Assembly (NCBI RefSeq): GCF_900112485.1
Contig: NZ_FOMG01000029.1
Coordinates: 1-49,779 of the forward strand
Direction of reading: 5' to 3'
Length of the DNA: 49,779 nt
Source of the DNA: Clostridium uliginosum
GTDB lineage: Bacteria > Bacillota > Clostridia > Clostridiales > Clostridiaceae
Positions 1-7,730 of this stretch are shown here, one piece after another. Below the pieces are notes generated by a model, which did not search any database, was not told the origin of the DNA, and saw nothing but the letters and a program-made list of their open reading frames with translations. The position numbers were made by a program, and so were the translations under genes. The first letter of the stretch is position 1; the number at the start of each line of letters is the position of its first letter.

Positions 1-126
1 TAGCATGTATAGTAAGACAAAAAAGTCACCTAAGAATATTTTCAATATCCTTAGATGATCTTGACAAGGATAAATCCTTATCTAAATGACATTGGCATAT
101 TGACTTGTTATTTTTTTGAATGTGCC
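1..126. mobile_element. MITE family A, right part (left end outside window)
   Basis: The segment ends with the family A terminal sequence TTGAATGTGCC followed by TAA, the same end seen at 1174, 24040, 24583, 38215 and 42928. No left end is visible, so the element starts upstream of the window or is truncated. The interior has small imperfect hairpins and no coding potential. Confidence 0.6.
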
Positions 127-265
127 TAAAATTGAAGAACTTTAAAATATAGATAGGCTTTAAAAGAAGTCTATCTTATTTTTTATAAAATATAGTGATT
201 ATAAGGTTTGATTATAGTGTATAATCAAAGTAAAGTAATATAGCGTAGATAGGTAGGTGAAATTT

Positions 266-589
266 ATGCCATATAATGTGAAGATTGAGTTAGAAAATTT
301 ATTAAAAGAAATAAATCAAGTTTCAGATGTAAATTTTATATATCTATTTGGATCTTATGCATATGGAAATCCTAATGAAGATAGTGATTTAGATATATGT
401 ATAGTAACGAATGATAAGAGCAAAAGAAAAATAGAAATTATGAAATTAATAAGAAAATCAATATCTAAAGTGGCAACAATGCCGGTTGATTTGTTAGTTT
501 ATTATAGTGATGAGTTTAATGAAAGAGCTAAATTGGAGTGCACTATGGAACATGAAATTTTACTTCAGGGAGTTAAACTTTATGGATAA
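266..589 (+). CDS. MNT-type nucleotidyltransferase (antitoxin-like), HEPN/MNT system
   Basis: Small (about 107 aa) minimal nucleotidyltransferase. The motif FGSYAYG followed by SDLDI at residues about 28-46 is the GS-x(n)-DxD signature of this fold, with a third acidic position near PVDLLVYY. In the best-studied HEPN/MNT modules the MNT protein is an antitoxin that AMPylates the HEPN RNase; that role is inferred here. I chose ATG 266, preceded by AGGTAGGTGA at good spacing, over the GTG at 257. The HEPN partner begins in an 8-base overlap at 582 but is cut after about 16 residues, so this looks like an orphan antitoxin. Confidence 0.8.
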   Translation: MPYNVKIELENLLKEINQVSDVNFIYLFGSYAYGNPNEDSDLDICIVTNDKSKRKIEIMKLIRKSISKVATMPVDLLVYYSDEFNERAKLECTMEHEILLQGVKLYG

Positions 590-650
590 CAAAGGTATAG
601 CTAAAGAATGGTTTGAATTTGCAAAAAGAGCAAGCAAAGGTAATAGGTAA
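582..650 (+). pseudogene. HEPN partner, 5' stub
   Basis: The ATG at 582 overlaps the MNT gene end, as in intact MNT-HEPN pairs. It encodes MDNKGIAKEWFEFAKR, a typical HEPN start, then only six more residues (ASKGNR) before TAA. The catalytic RxxxxH region is absent. The ASKGNR tail could be the end of a different gene, such as the antitoxin preceding the zeta-like stub, joined by deletion. Confidence 0.6.
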
Positions 651-654
651 ATAA

Positions 655-738
655 TATGCCGACTTATACAATTTTTGCAGGTGTTAATGGTTCAGGAAAA
701 ACTTCAATATATAAATCTATATATTACAAAAGTAGCTA
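655..738 (+). pseudogene. Zeta-toxin-like P-loop kinase, 5' stub
   Basis: Starts five bases after the HEPN stub and encodes 27 residues with a clear Walker A motif, IFAGVNGSGKTS, in the position found at the N-terminus of zeta-toxin/UDP-GlcNAc kinase-like proteins. It stops in a TAG that lies inside the following terminator hairpin. The other 150-200 residues of a normal zeta protein are missing, so it is a deletion remnant. Confidence 0.65.
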
Positions 739-765
739 GTAAAATGTATTAAGTTTTACTAGCTA
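733..765 (+). terminator. Hairpin terminator after the zeta stub
   Basis: Perfect 12-bp stem TAGCTAGTAAAA / TTTTACTAGCTA with a 9-nt loop. The zeta stub's stop codon is in the left arm. The following A+T run is not a clean T tract, so strength is uncertain. Confidence 0.55.
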
Positions 766-783
766 TATTTATATAAAAAATAT

Positions 784-855
784 TAGCAACAAAGATAAGC
801 TTCCAATCTCTGTAAGGTACCTGCTGCCTTACAAAAACTGGAATAGTTTTTGTTA
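784..855. repeat. Hairpin repeat H, copy 1
   Basis: One of five dispersed copies (also near 2486, 2729, 29257 and 34434) of a conserved hairpin. The arms here are TTCCAATCTCTGTAAGGTA and its near-complement ending in AAAACTGGAA (801-843). It is preceded by AGCAACAAAGAT, as in copy 5. Function unknown. Confidence 0.7.
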
Positions 856-932
856 ATATTGAAAGATGGCTAACATTTTTAGAAAAAGATACATCTGAAA
901 CTACATTAAAGGAGTTGATGAAATTGGCTTAT
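852..932 (+). pseudogene. Possible Rpn/PD-(D/E)XK transposase remnant
   Basis: An open stretch reads VNIERWLTFLEKDTSE and then TLKELMKLA. It resembles the LERWLxFL...L.E.A segment of Rpn-family (YhgA-like) recombination-promoting nucleases. There is no start codon and the frame ends at a TGA near 972. A near-identical stretch follows hairpin repeat H at 2539-2600. The family call is tentative. Confidence 0.35.
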
Positions 933-997
933 GTTATAATTAATGTAGTTTTTACGTGTAGCAAAGAAAAATGAGTAGAGGGAAGGGAGAAATATGT

Positions 998-1105
998 ATG
1001 AGATATGTATCAAAACGTGCTGTTAGCCAAGGCTCCGTGCAAAGACTACATGAAAATACAGAACAAGGTCTTGCTTGGAGCCGAATTTTGACTGATTTAG
1101 GCTAA
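998..1105 (+). CDS. 35-aa peptide of unknown function
   Basis: Short ORF beginning MRYVSKRAVSQG and ending SRILTDLG, with a good ribosome binding site (GGAAGGGAG, 980-990 region) at normal spacing. No family recognised. Its TAA stop (1103-1105) is exactly the TAA that flanks the family A MITE starting at 1106, so the insertion sits at, or created, the gene's end. It may be the 5' part of a longer gene. Confidence 0.4.
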   Translation: MRYVSKRAVSQGSVQRLHENTEQGLAWSRILTDLG

Positions 1106-1174
1106 GGTACATTCAAAAAAATAATAGACCAAATATACGACGCATCTTTGGTCTATTATTTTCTTTCAAGTGCC
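1106..1174. mobile_element. MITE family A, 69 bp complete
   Basis: Nearly palindromic element: GGTACATTCAAAAAAATAAT at the left and the inverted form ending TTTCAAGTGCC at the right, flanked by TAA (1103-1105) and TAA (1175-1177). The 3-bp direct repeat and inverted ends support a transposed miniature element. It could also act as a bidirectional terminator. Confidence 0.75.
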
Positions 1175-1240
1175 TAAAATGTTTTTGTGTAGACTTTGCT
1201 TTCATTATTTACAGACTAAATGTAGATAGGAGCAAGGATT

Positions 1241-1516
1241 ATGAAATACGAAAAGGCACAAAATATATTGCCACAGGATATTATTGAATTAATTCAACAA
1301 TATGTAGATGGTGGTTATCTGTATATACCTAGGAAAAGTGATAATAAAAAAGCCTGGGGGGAAAACAGTGGTATAAAAAATAGTTTGAATAAAAGGAATA
1401 AGGAGATTTTTAATAGATATAGGCAAGGGGTGTCTGTTGAAGAACTTACTGAACAATTTTATCTCACTGAGTATAGTATTAGAAGAATAATTAGAGCAGA
1501 AAAACAATTAATATAA
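1241..1516 (+). CDS. CD3324-family (Mor-like) DNA-binding protein
   Basis: 91 aa, starting MKYEKAQNILPQDIIELIQQ, with the conserved GGYLYIPRK segment at residues about 28-36 and a C-terminal helix-turn-helix (about 62-86: VEELTEQFYLTEYSIRRII). This matches the clostridial CD3324 family, related to Mor-type phage transcription activators. Function is unproven. The start is ATG after AGGAGCAAGG. Single gene followed directly by a strong terminator. Confidence 0.75.
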   Translation: MKYEKAQNILPQDIIELIQQYVDGGYLYIPRKSDNKKAWGENSGIKNSLNKRNKEIFNRYRQGVSVEELTEQFYLTEYSIRRIIRAEKQLI

Positions 1517-1518
1517 TT

Positions 1519-1570
1519 GAAAAGGGTGTTTTTATATCATGTATTTATATGATATAAAAATGCCCTTTTT
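1519..1570 (+). terminator. Rho-independent terminator
   Basis: Long stem AAAAGGGTGTTTTTATATCA / TGATATAAAAATGCCCTTTT with a short loop, starting 3 bases after the stop of the CD3324-like gene. Confidence 0.85.
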
Positions 1571-1702
1571 AATTTGTTAGTGTAAAAACAGACAACTTTA
1601 ATACAGAATTATTTATGAACTAGATAACGTAGGAGAAATGAAGTTATAATCTTACTGTAGGGTTTCGGTAGTGAACTCTATAGTAAAAGGAGTTTAGAAT
1701 CA

Positions 1703-2425
1703 ATGATAAAACAAAATTTAAAAATAGAAAATATACCTACAATTTTGTGGGGGGAAAAATCAGATAAATTATTCGTAGTAGTGCATGGTAATATGTCAAA
1801 TAAGGCAGACGACTTTATTGTTGTATTTGCAGAAGAAGCAACAGCAAGAGGTTATCAAGTGCTTAGTTTCGATTTGCCTGAACATGGTGAACGTAAGGCT
1901 GAAAATTATCCATGCAAGGTTCAAAATTGTGTTAAGGATCTTGATACTCTTATGCGTTATGCAAAGTCATTATCAAATAATATAGGTGTTTTTGCTAGCA
2001 GTATGGGAGCATATTTTAGTTTACTTGCGTATAGCCATGAGCCCTTGAAACAGTGTTTGTCTCTTTCTCCAATAGTAAACATGGAACATATCATAAATAA
2101 TATGATGACATGGTTTAATGTAAGTGAGGATAGATTAAAATCAGAAAAGGAAATTTCAATGCCAAATGGACATATACTTTATTGGGATTACTATTGCTAT
2201 GTGAAAGAACATCCTATTGCCACTTGGGACAAACCAACTTCAATTCTCTATGGTTCAGAAGATAATATGTGTGAATTCGATGTGATATCTGGGTTTGTAC
2301 AACGTTTTTACTGTAATTTGGAAGTAATGGAGAATGGAGAACACTATTTTCATACTGAAGAACAACTGCAATTTTTCAGACAGTGGCTAAAAAAACATAT
2401 ATGCATAAATGAGCATAATGCGTAG
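1703..2425 (+). CDS. Alpha/beta-hydrolase
   Basis: 240 aa. It has an oxyanion-hole motif VVHGN near residue 28 and a nucleophile-elbow-like ASSMGAY near residue 100. The latter has Ser in place of the first Gly of GxSxG, so the serine assignment is less certain. The candidate acid is in LYGSEDNM (about 186-193) and the His in ENGEHYFH (about 211-218). This is the usual triad order. Cytosolic; substrate unknown. ATG 1703 follows AAAAGGAG. Monocistronic. Confidence 0.8.
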   Translation: MIKQNLKIENIPTILWGEKSDKLFVVVHGNMSNKADDFIVVFAEEATARGYQVLSFDLPEHGERKAENYPCKVQNCVKDLDTLMRYAKSLSNNIGVFASSMGAYFSLLAYSHEPLKQCLSLSPIVNMEHIINNMMTWFNVSEDRLKSEKEISMPNGHILYWDYYCYVKEHPIATWDKPTSILYGSEDNMCEFDVISGFVQRFYCNLEVMENGEHYFHTEEQLQFFRQWLKKHICINEHNA

Positions 2426-2463
2426 TAAATCTATTGAATAATCTTAATAAATTGTGTTAAATA

Positions 2464-2600
2464 GCAACAAAAATAGTCAGAAAGCTTCCAATCTCTGTAA
2501 GGCGCCTGTTGTCTTACAAAGACTGGAATAGTCTTTATTAATATCAAAGATGGCTAACATTTTTAGAAAAAGATACATCAGAAATTACATTAAAGGGTAG
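2464..2600. repeat. Hairpin repeat H, copy 2, with Rpn-like tail
   Basis: Hairpin 2486-2527 (TTCCAATCTCTGTAAGG ... CTTACAAAGACTGGAA) preceded by AGCAACAAAA. The next 60 bp repeat the sequence at 855-918, including the possible Rpn-like coding scrap. The duplicated block is therefore larger than the hairpin. It fills much of the gene-free stretch 2426-2802; the rest shows no feature. Confidence 0.65.
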
Positions 2601-2728
2601 GCTTATTTTAGTCTATCCTTAATTTTTATAAAAAAGTATCAATGAAAATTTGAATTTGGCAATATTATTGAATATATTGTAGATGAGGAAATGAATTGTT
2701 ATAATGAAATGGTTGCATATTGACTAAA

Positions 2729-2771
2729 TTCCAATTTTTGTAAAGTAACTGTTACCTCACAAAAGTTGGAA
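2729..2771. repeat. Hairpin repeat H, copy 3
   Basis: TTCCAATTTTTGTAAAGTAA / TTACCTCACAAAAGTTGGAA. Several differences from the other copies keep pairing as G-U wobbles. It lies 30 bases upstream of the SUFU gene start, inside its 5' leader. Confidence 0.65.
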
Positions 2772-2802
2772 TAAATTTAGATAATAGAAAGTAGGAGCAT
2801 AA

Positions 2803-3543
2803 ATGAAAAACATATTTAAAAAGATCTTTGGTGGTAAATCAGAAGGTACTTCAGAAGATGGGACAAATATTTATAGATATAAGGAACCAGTAAGTGATGA
2901 GGATAATGTAGTATTTACACCATATGCAGAAGAAATTACAAAACATTTCAATGAAGCTTTTCCAGGAAGGGAATCTTCTACTTTTCATGAGTTAATTTCT
3001 GATATTGTACATATTGATATAACAATTATGGAACCAATAGAAAATCAGCCTTTTAAAGTATTATTTACAACTGGTATGAGTAGTATGCCTATGACTCTCC
3101 CAGATGAAATATCAGAAGATAAAAGAGATTTATATTATAGGTCAGAATTAATGATGTTTTTACCTGAAGACTGGGATTTAACAGAGCAAAGCATAAAAGA
3201 TGAGAATAACTATTGGCCTATAAGATTAATGAAACAGATGGCACGTTTTCCTCATGAATATAATACATGGTTTGCATATGGACATACTGTACCAAATTAT
3301 GAAACATATGATCCATATGCAGAAAATACAGATTTAAATGGTGTTATATTTAATATGTTTAAAGAAGAAATCAGTGTAATAAATACAAATGATGGTAATA
3401 GAATTAATATATATTACGTGCTTCCTTTATATAAGGAAGAAATTGAATATAAGTTGCAAAATGGTATGGATGCATTTATGGAGAAACTTGATTCTGTTGA
3501 TTGGATAATTCTAGATTCCAAAAGAGAAAATACATGTAAATAA
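2803..3543 (+). CDS. SUFU (suppressor of fused)-domain protein
   Basis: 246 aa. The SUFU core is visible at about residues 45-230: HIDITIMEP near 68, then the signature VLFTTGMSSMPMTLP near 87-101, the EDWDL and WPIRLMKQMARFPHEY segments, and a C-terminal VLPLYKEEIEYKL. In bacteria, SUFU-like proteins are often immunity proteins in polymorphic-toxin systems. That role is inferred, as no toxin is adjacent (the LXG locus is 7 kb away). ATG 2803 follows GTAGGAGC. Cytosolic; no signal peptide. Confidence 0.85.
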   Translation: MKNIFKKIFGGKSEGTSEDGTNIYRYKEPVSDEDNVVFTPYAEEITKHFNEAFPGRESSTFHELISDIVHIDITIMEPIENQPFKVLFTTGMSSMPMTLPDEISEDKRDLYYRSELMMFLPEDWDLTEQSIKDENNYWPIRLMKQMARFPHEYNTWFAYGHTVPNYETYDPYAENTDLNGVIFNMFKEEISVINTNDGNRINIYYVLPLYKEEIEYKLQNGMDAFMEKLDSVDWIILDSKRENTCK

Positions 3544-3633
3544 AGATATATACGTAATATTAAATAATTGTTTATAAATATTCTAAGATTTATATTAATG
3601 AACAAACTTTATTGGAACTTATATAATCTAATG

Positions 3634-3856
3634 ACTATGTTTTAAGTGAATGTTGATATTGTAATATAAAGCTCATGGACAGTGGAATTCACTTTAAGAA
3701 CTCTAAAACGAATATTAGTCCTATTAATGCATGCTCCCAATCAAAGATTGTGACAAGCAATGAATAGTACAAATATTCATTAAGAGTTCTACAAATCAAA
3801 TTCCAATGCCAGTTCGCCTTTATATTAAAATATCAACACTATTTTAAAACATAGCC
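3634..3856. mobile_element. MITE family C, about 223 bp
   Basis: Left end CTATGTTTTAAGTGAATGTT and right end ATTTTAAAACATAGCC are inverted. The interior has further inverted segments (CTTTAAGAACTCTAAAA / TTAAGAGTTCTACAAA). It shares interior sequence with copies at 36080 and 44440. No ORF. Confidence 0.7.
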
Positions 3857-3864
3857 ATTCTAAT

Positions 3865-3907
3865 AAATGCTTTTATAATGACAAAATAAGTTATTATAAA
3901 AGCATTT
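3865..3907. terminator. Hairpin AATGCTTTTATAAT / ATTATAAAAGCATT
   Basis: A 14-bp stem followed by TTATTTTTT. It fits a plus-strand terminator, but the nearest plus-strand gene is 320 bp upstream with a MITE between them. Confidence 0.6.
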
Positions 3908-3973
3908 TATTTTTTGCAACTTTTTATATGTATTAATTGTCTAATAAATGTAATAATGCATTAAAACAATTGT

Positions 3974-4106
3974 TAAGTAAGAGTCAAAATTTTATATTTT
4001 GTTCCTCGAACTTACTCAGCGAATGCATATGAGTCGAGTTTCCTATATGGATTTCACTGTCCATGAGATTTATATAACAATATCAACACGGTTTTAAAAC
4101 AAAGCG
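3974..4106. mobile_element. MITE family C, right half
   Basis: Ends in TATCAACACGGTTTTAAAACAAAGC, a family C right terminus. The interior (TTCCTCGAACTTACTCAGCG) is the reverse complement of part of the 36080-36490 copy. The left terminus is missing. It lies just upstream of the ECF sigma gene. Confidence 0.6.
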
Positions 4107-4173
4107 TATTATTATTTTTAGAACTTGTGGTATCTAGACATGAAAATAAAAATTATTATGGTAAGGAGATAAT

Positions 4174-4740
4174 ATGATTAATGATAATACATTAGTATAT
4201 AGACTTGATGATAAAAGTCTAATGAAAAATAGTTTAATAAAAATGGCCATGAAGGGAGATTCTAAGGCATTTACAACTTTAATAAAGGAAAATAAAATGT
4301 ACCTTTATAAAATTGCTTATAGTTATGTAAAAAATGAACAGATTGCTTTAGATATATTACAAGAAAGCACTTATAAGGCATTTCTTAATATAAAAAAGCT
4401 AAAAAAAGAAAGTGTTTTTAAAACATGGATAACCAAAATAGTAATAAATGAATGTATAAATACAATAAGAAAAAATGACAAAGTTACTTATTTAAATGAT
4501 GATGCCATTTTTCTTAAAGAAGAATTAATATCTACTGAGGAAAAGCTTGATTTATATGAAGCAATTGATAAATTACGAAATAGCTATAAATCAGTAATAA
4601 TTCTTAAGTATTTTAATGATCTGCCATTAAAAGATATTTCTTATATTATGGACATACCCGAAAACACTGTTAAAAGTCACTTAAAAAGAGCTAAAAATGA
4701 TTTGAGTAAAATTTTAAAGGAGGACTTTTTAAATGAATAA
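4174..4740 (+). CDS. ECF-type sigma-70 factor
   Basis: 188 aa. Region 2 lies at about residues 27-93 (AFTTLIKENKMYLYKIAYSY, LDILQEST, FKTWITKIVINE). Region 4 lies at about 123-182 (SYKSVIILKYFNDLPLKDIS, then the helix-turn-helix ending PENTVKSHLKRAKNDL). It resembles SigV/SigM/SigY-type factors that respond to envelope stress. TAAGGAG precedes ATG. The anti-sigma gene overlaps its end by 8 bases, showing translational coupling. Regulation is probably by sequestration by the downstream protein, and autoregulation is likely. Confidence 0.9.
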   Translation: MINDNTLVYRLDDKSLMKNSLIKMAMKGDSKAFTTLIKENKMYLYKIAYSYVKNEQIALDILQESTYKAFLNIKKLKKESVFKTWITKIVINECINTIRKNDKVTYLNDDAIFLKEELISTEEKLDLYEAIDKLRNSYKSVIILKYFNDLPLKDISYIMDIPENTVKSHLKRAKNDLSKILKEDFLNE

Positions 4741-5818
4741 GAACTATGAAAATATTACTATACCAGATAATATAGATGATTTTATAGATATGGGCGTACA
4801 AAGAGCTATTGATGTAAAAAATATGAAAAGGAAAAAAAGCATCAGAAGAAATTTGGGGATTACTGCAGCTTCTTTAATTGCTATTTTAACTATAGGACTT
4901 TCAAATCCAGCAATGGCAGCTAAAATACCTATTGTTGGAAGTGTATTTCAAGCTATTGAAAAAAATATATACTTTCCAAGTAATTATTCAGAATATTCTA
5001 CATCAGTAAATAAAACAGCGTACTCTAATGGAGTAGGTGTAACTTTGTCTGACATATTATGCGACGGACAATCTTTATATGTAACATATATTGTTGAGAG
5101 TGAAAAGCCTTTTAAATATACGTCATGGGGAGATGCACCTTTAACAATGAATCAGCTTATGACAAGGGAAAAATATAATAAAGTAGATTTCTCTGATGAA
5201 AAATTAGACAATACAGGAATTGCTGGTCTTGAAGGAAAATTTATTGATGATAACACCTTTGTAGGAATGGAAAAATATAAACTTTCTTCACTTAAAACAC
5301 CTATTCCAGATCAGTTTACATTCCAAATTAAATATACAGACTTTGAAACTCATTCATTAGATAATCATGAAGAACGTGATGTGAAATCTGGTACATGGGC
5401 TTTTAAAATACCTGTAAAAGTAAATAAAGATATTAGAAAAGTTGTGAATTTAGATAATATAGGAAATGATAGTGTAACTTTAAATTCATTATCTATAACA
5501 CCTTTTGATATGATATTTAGTGTAACTTATAACAAAGATAAGTGGTCTGATTATAAAGTTGCAATTTATGATGAAAATGGAGAAGAACTTCAGTTTTCAG
5601 ACAGTGGAGTGGACAAGGATAATAAAACTGAAAATATGAGTTTTAAAGCACCTTCTACTGAAAGTAAAAATATAAGAATTGTAATAAATAAACCTATATT
5701 AAAAAAAGGAGAAACAATAACAGATTCAAAAGGACAAAGTGAAACTTCATATGAAGAAATTGGGAAAGACTTAATATTTGATGAGATAATAAAAATTAAG
5801 GCACATGAAAGAAAATAA
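4733..5818 (+). CDS. DUF4179-domain membrane anti-sigma factor
   Basis: 361 aa. A short cytosolic N-terminal segment (1-38) is followed by one membrane helix (about 44-64, LGITAASLIAILTIGL), then a conserved NPAMAAKIPIVGSVFQAIE stretch and a large extracellular domain. This is the DUF4179 plan, usually paired with an ECF sigma. It should hold the 4174 sigma factor at the membrane. AAAGGAGG lies inside the sigma gene's end. The last codons (KAHERK) and the stop come from the left end of a family A MITE beginning at 5800, so the native C-terminus may have been replaced by a few residues. Confidence 0.85.
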   Translation: MNKNYENITIPDNIDDFIDMGVQRAIDVKNMKRKKSIRRNLGITAASLIAILTIGLSNPAMAAKIPIVGSVFQAIEKNIYFPSNYSEYSTSVNKTAYSNGVGVTLSDILCDGQSLYVTYIVESEKPFKYTSWGDAPLTMNQLMTREKYNKVDFSDEKLDNTGIAGLEGKFIDDNTFVGMEKYKLSSLKTPIPDQFTFQIKYTDFETHSLDNHEERDVKSGTWAFKIPVKVNKDIRKVVNLDNIGNDSVTLNSLSITPFDMIFSVTYNKDKWSDYKVAIYDENGEELQFSDSGVDKDNKTENMSFKAPSTESKNIRIVINKPILKKGETITDSKGQSETSYEEIGKDLIFDEIIKIKAHERK

Positions 5819-6032
5819 CAAGTCAAAGAAATAGAAATAACATTTATTAAAGAAGACTAGAAAAATTTCGCTAAGAGTTTCTAACATTTAAAGTTGTACC
5901 CATAAAAGATTGCTCCTAATATGCATTAGGACAATCATTTATGGAACAACTTCAAATGAAGAAACTCTAAGCTTATTTTTCAATGCTTCTTCCACAAATG
6001 TTATTTCTATTTCTTTTTTGAATATACATCTT
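5800..6032. mobile_element. Chimera of MITE A left end and MITE B interior
   Basis: GGCACATGAAAGAAAATAAC (family A left end) runs to about CAAAG at 5828, then switches to family B interior sequence (AATAGAAATAACATTTATTA ... TGTTATTTCTATTTC). Family B's own GGGCTG ends are missing. The join is at the shared word CAAAGA and looks like a recombination product. Confidence 0.6.
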
Positions 6033-6078
6033 ATCATTATTTTCCAATTTCATATATTTGTTCTTCTAAAGCTAGGCT

Positions 6079-6123
6079 TCATCAGCTTTTTAGGATTTAA
6101 AAATTCTATACTTTCCTATACAT
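6079..6123. repeat. 45-bp dispersed repeat, copy 1
   Basis: TCATCAGCTTTTTAGGATTT followed by AAAATTCTATACTTTCCTATACAT. A second copy is at 18072-18116. Both follow MITE or repeat sequence. Role unknown. Confidence 0.55.
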
Positions 6124-6489
6124 AAATAAATGTATCTACGCTTCATAATCTACTTTAGCCTAACCAAAAAACTTTGAATATATTATTTTTTTAGTTAAAA
6201 ATTAAATTTTAAATGAGTGTACTATTACATATATTTCTAAAAAAGTTATAAAATTGTTGTTTCATGCAATTAATTGTTATATTTTTAACTTTTATGGCTT
6301 AAATATATTGCAATTTATGTTTAAACATGGTATATTTACTCTCGTAAAGTTAGTTGTACATACAACTGAGGAATTTATATATATAATTTAAGCTAAAATA
6401 ACTAACTTTGAACGAATTACTAGTAATTTATCTAAGATATAACTTTAAAAATTAAAAATCAGAATGATAAAAAATAAACAATCATTCAA
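6124..6489. other. A+T-rich gene-free stretch
   Basis: No ORF. It contains a spaced inverted repeat, AAAGTTAGTT (6346-6355) / AACTAACTTT (6400-6409), and a short palindrome AGTTGTACATACAACT in between. This could be a regulatory site for the PTS/KPR operon, but nothing further supports that. Confidence 0.4.
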
Positions 6490-6638
6490 AGAAAAATTTT
6501 ATCCGATAGCTAGCATCCGTAACAATCCTTCTTCTTCAAGTAGGTGATAACGACTGCACGCTCCTGGATAAGTTCAACTAAATTTAGCTGGAGTATAAAA
6601 CTCCACCTGAAAAGTTTCACTTTATAAACAGAAAGAAG
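6490..6638 (+). promoter_or_regulatory. Structured 5' leader candidate upstream of the PTS/KPR operon
   Basis: Base composition shifts to clearly higher G+C at about 6500-6620 (AGCATCCGTAACAATCC ... CGACTGCACGCTCCTGG) in a non-coding region just before the start codon. A hairpin TGGAGTATAAAACTCCA (about 6590-6606) and the palindrome CTAAATTTAG lie near the end. The look is that of a conserved clostridial leader RNA. I cannot assign it to a known riboswitch class. Confidence 0.4.
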
Positions 6639-7706
6639 ATGAATGTGATAGAAACGAATATAGTAAAAAAAGACAAGTTAACACCTAAAGATTATTTGAA
6701 TAAAGTTTTAGCTGGAACTGCAACAGGAATTGTTGTTGGGTTAATTCCAAACGCAATTCTAGGTTCAATATTTAAAGGACTAATAGATGTTTCTCCAATA
6801 TTTGCTATTCTCTACAATGCTGTAAATATTATGCAATTCATAGTGCCAGTTCTTGTAGGTGTATTAGTAGGATTACAATTTAATCTTAATCCTATGCAAT
6901 CAGTTATTGTTGGAGCAGCAGTATTCTTAGGTTCAGGTGCTTATAAGATCACTGAACATGGAGTACAAATGGTTGGTATAGGTGATCTAATAAACATAAT
7001 GTTAGTTGCATGTATAGCTGTATATGTTGTTAGATTAATAGGAAATAAATTAGGTTCTTTAACAATATTATTATTACCAATTATTGGAGCTGGTGTGGGT
7101 GTTATTGGAATACTTATGCTTCCTTACGTAAGACTAATTACTATAACAATAGGAAATTTAATTAATAATTTTGCAGTTTTACAACCATTATTAATGTGTA
7201 TTTTAATTAGTATTTCATTTTCAGTCTTAATTATTTCACCAATTTCAACTGTAGCAATAGGTATTGCAATAGGTATAACAGGACTAGGTGCTGGTGCTGC
7301 TGCTATTGGAGTTACTGCTTGTACAGCTGTTTTAGTAATTGGATCAAGAAAAGTGAATGAAAGTGGAGTTACTTTATCTGTGTTATTAGGAGCTATGAAA
7401 ATGATGATGCCAAACTTAGTTGCTCATCCAATAATAGCAGTACCTATTATTGCAAATGGTATCTTAAGTGGAATAGGTGCATATCTGTTTAACATATTAG
7501 GAACACCTAATAGTGCTGGATTTGGACTAGTTGGATTAGTTGGTCCTTTAGCAGCTACAAATGGCTCAACAGCAAGTCATTCAATGGCAATGATTGGAGT
7601 GGCAATGGCATTCTTTGTGATACCTTTTGTAGGTGCATTTGTTATTGATTGGTTCTGTAGAAAAGTTATACATTTATATGATGAAAATATTTTTAAATAT
7701 ATTTAA
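6639..7706 (+). CDS. PTS_EIIC_2-family membrane transporter subunit
   Basis: 355 aa, highly hydrophobic, about 9-10 membrane segments from residue 25 to 345. The Gly/Ala-rich repeats and segments ITGLGAGAAAIGV, PNLVAHPIIAVP and GPLAATNGSTASHSMAMIG are typical of the PTS_EIIC_2 family, putative PTS IIC proteins without obvious IIA/IIB partners. Substrate unknown. No standard AGGAGG; AGAAAGAAG precedes ATG. KPR-family reductase follows 24 bp downstream, so the two are likely co-transcribed and the substrate may be a 2-keto acid or its reduced product (inference). Confidence 0.75.
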   Translation: MNVIETNIVKKDKLTPKDYLNKVLAGTATGIVVGLIPNAILGSIFKGLIDVSPIFAILYNAVNIMQFIVPVLVGVLVGLQFNLNPMQSVIVGAAVFLGSGAYKITEHGVQMVGIGDLINIMLVACIAVYVVRLIGNKLGSLTILLLPIIGAGVGVIGILMLPYVRLITITIGNLINNFAVLQPLLMCILISISFSVLIISPISTVAIGIAIGITGLGAGAAAIGVTACTAVLVIGSRKVNESGVTLSVLLGAMKMMMPNLVAHPIIAVPIIANGILSGIGAYLFNILGTPNSAGFGLVGLVGPLAATNGSTASHSMAMIGVAMAFFVIPFVGAFVIDWFCRKVIHLYDENIFKYI

Positions 7707-7730
7707 TGCAAAAGAGGAGAGTGAATTGAA

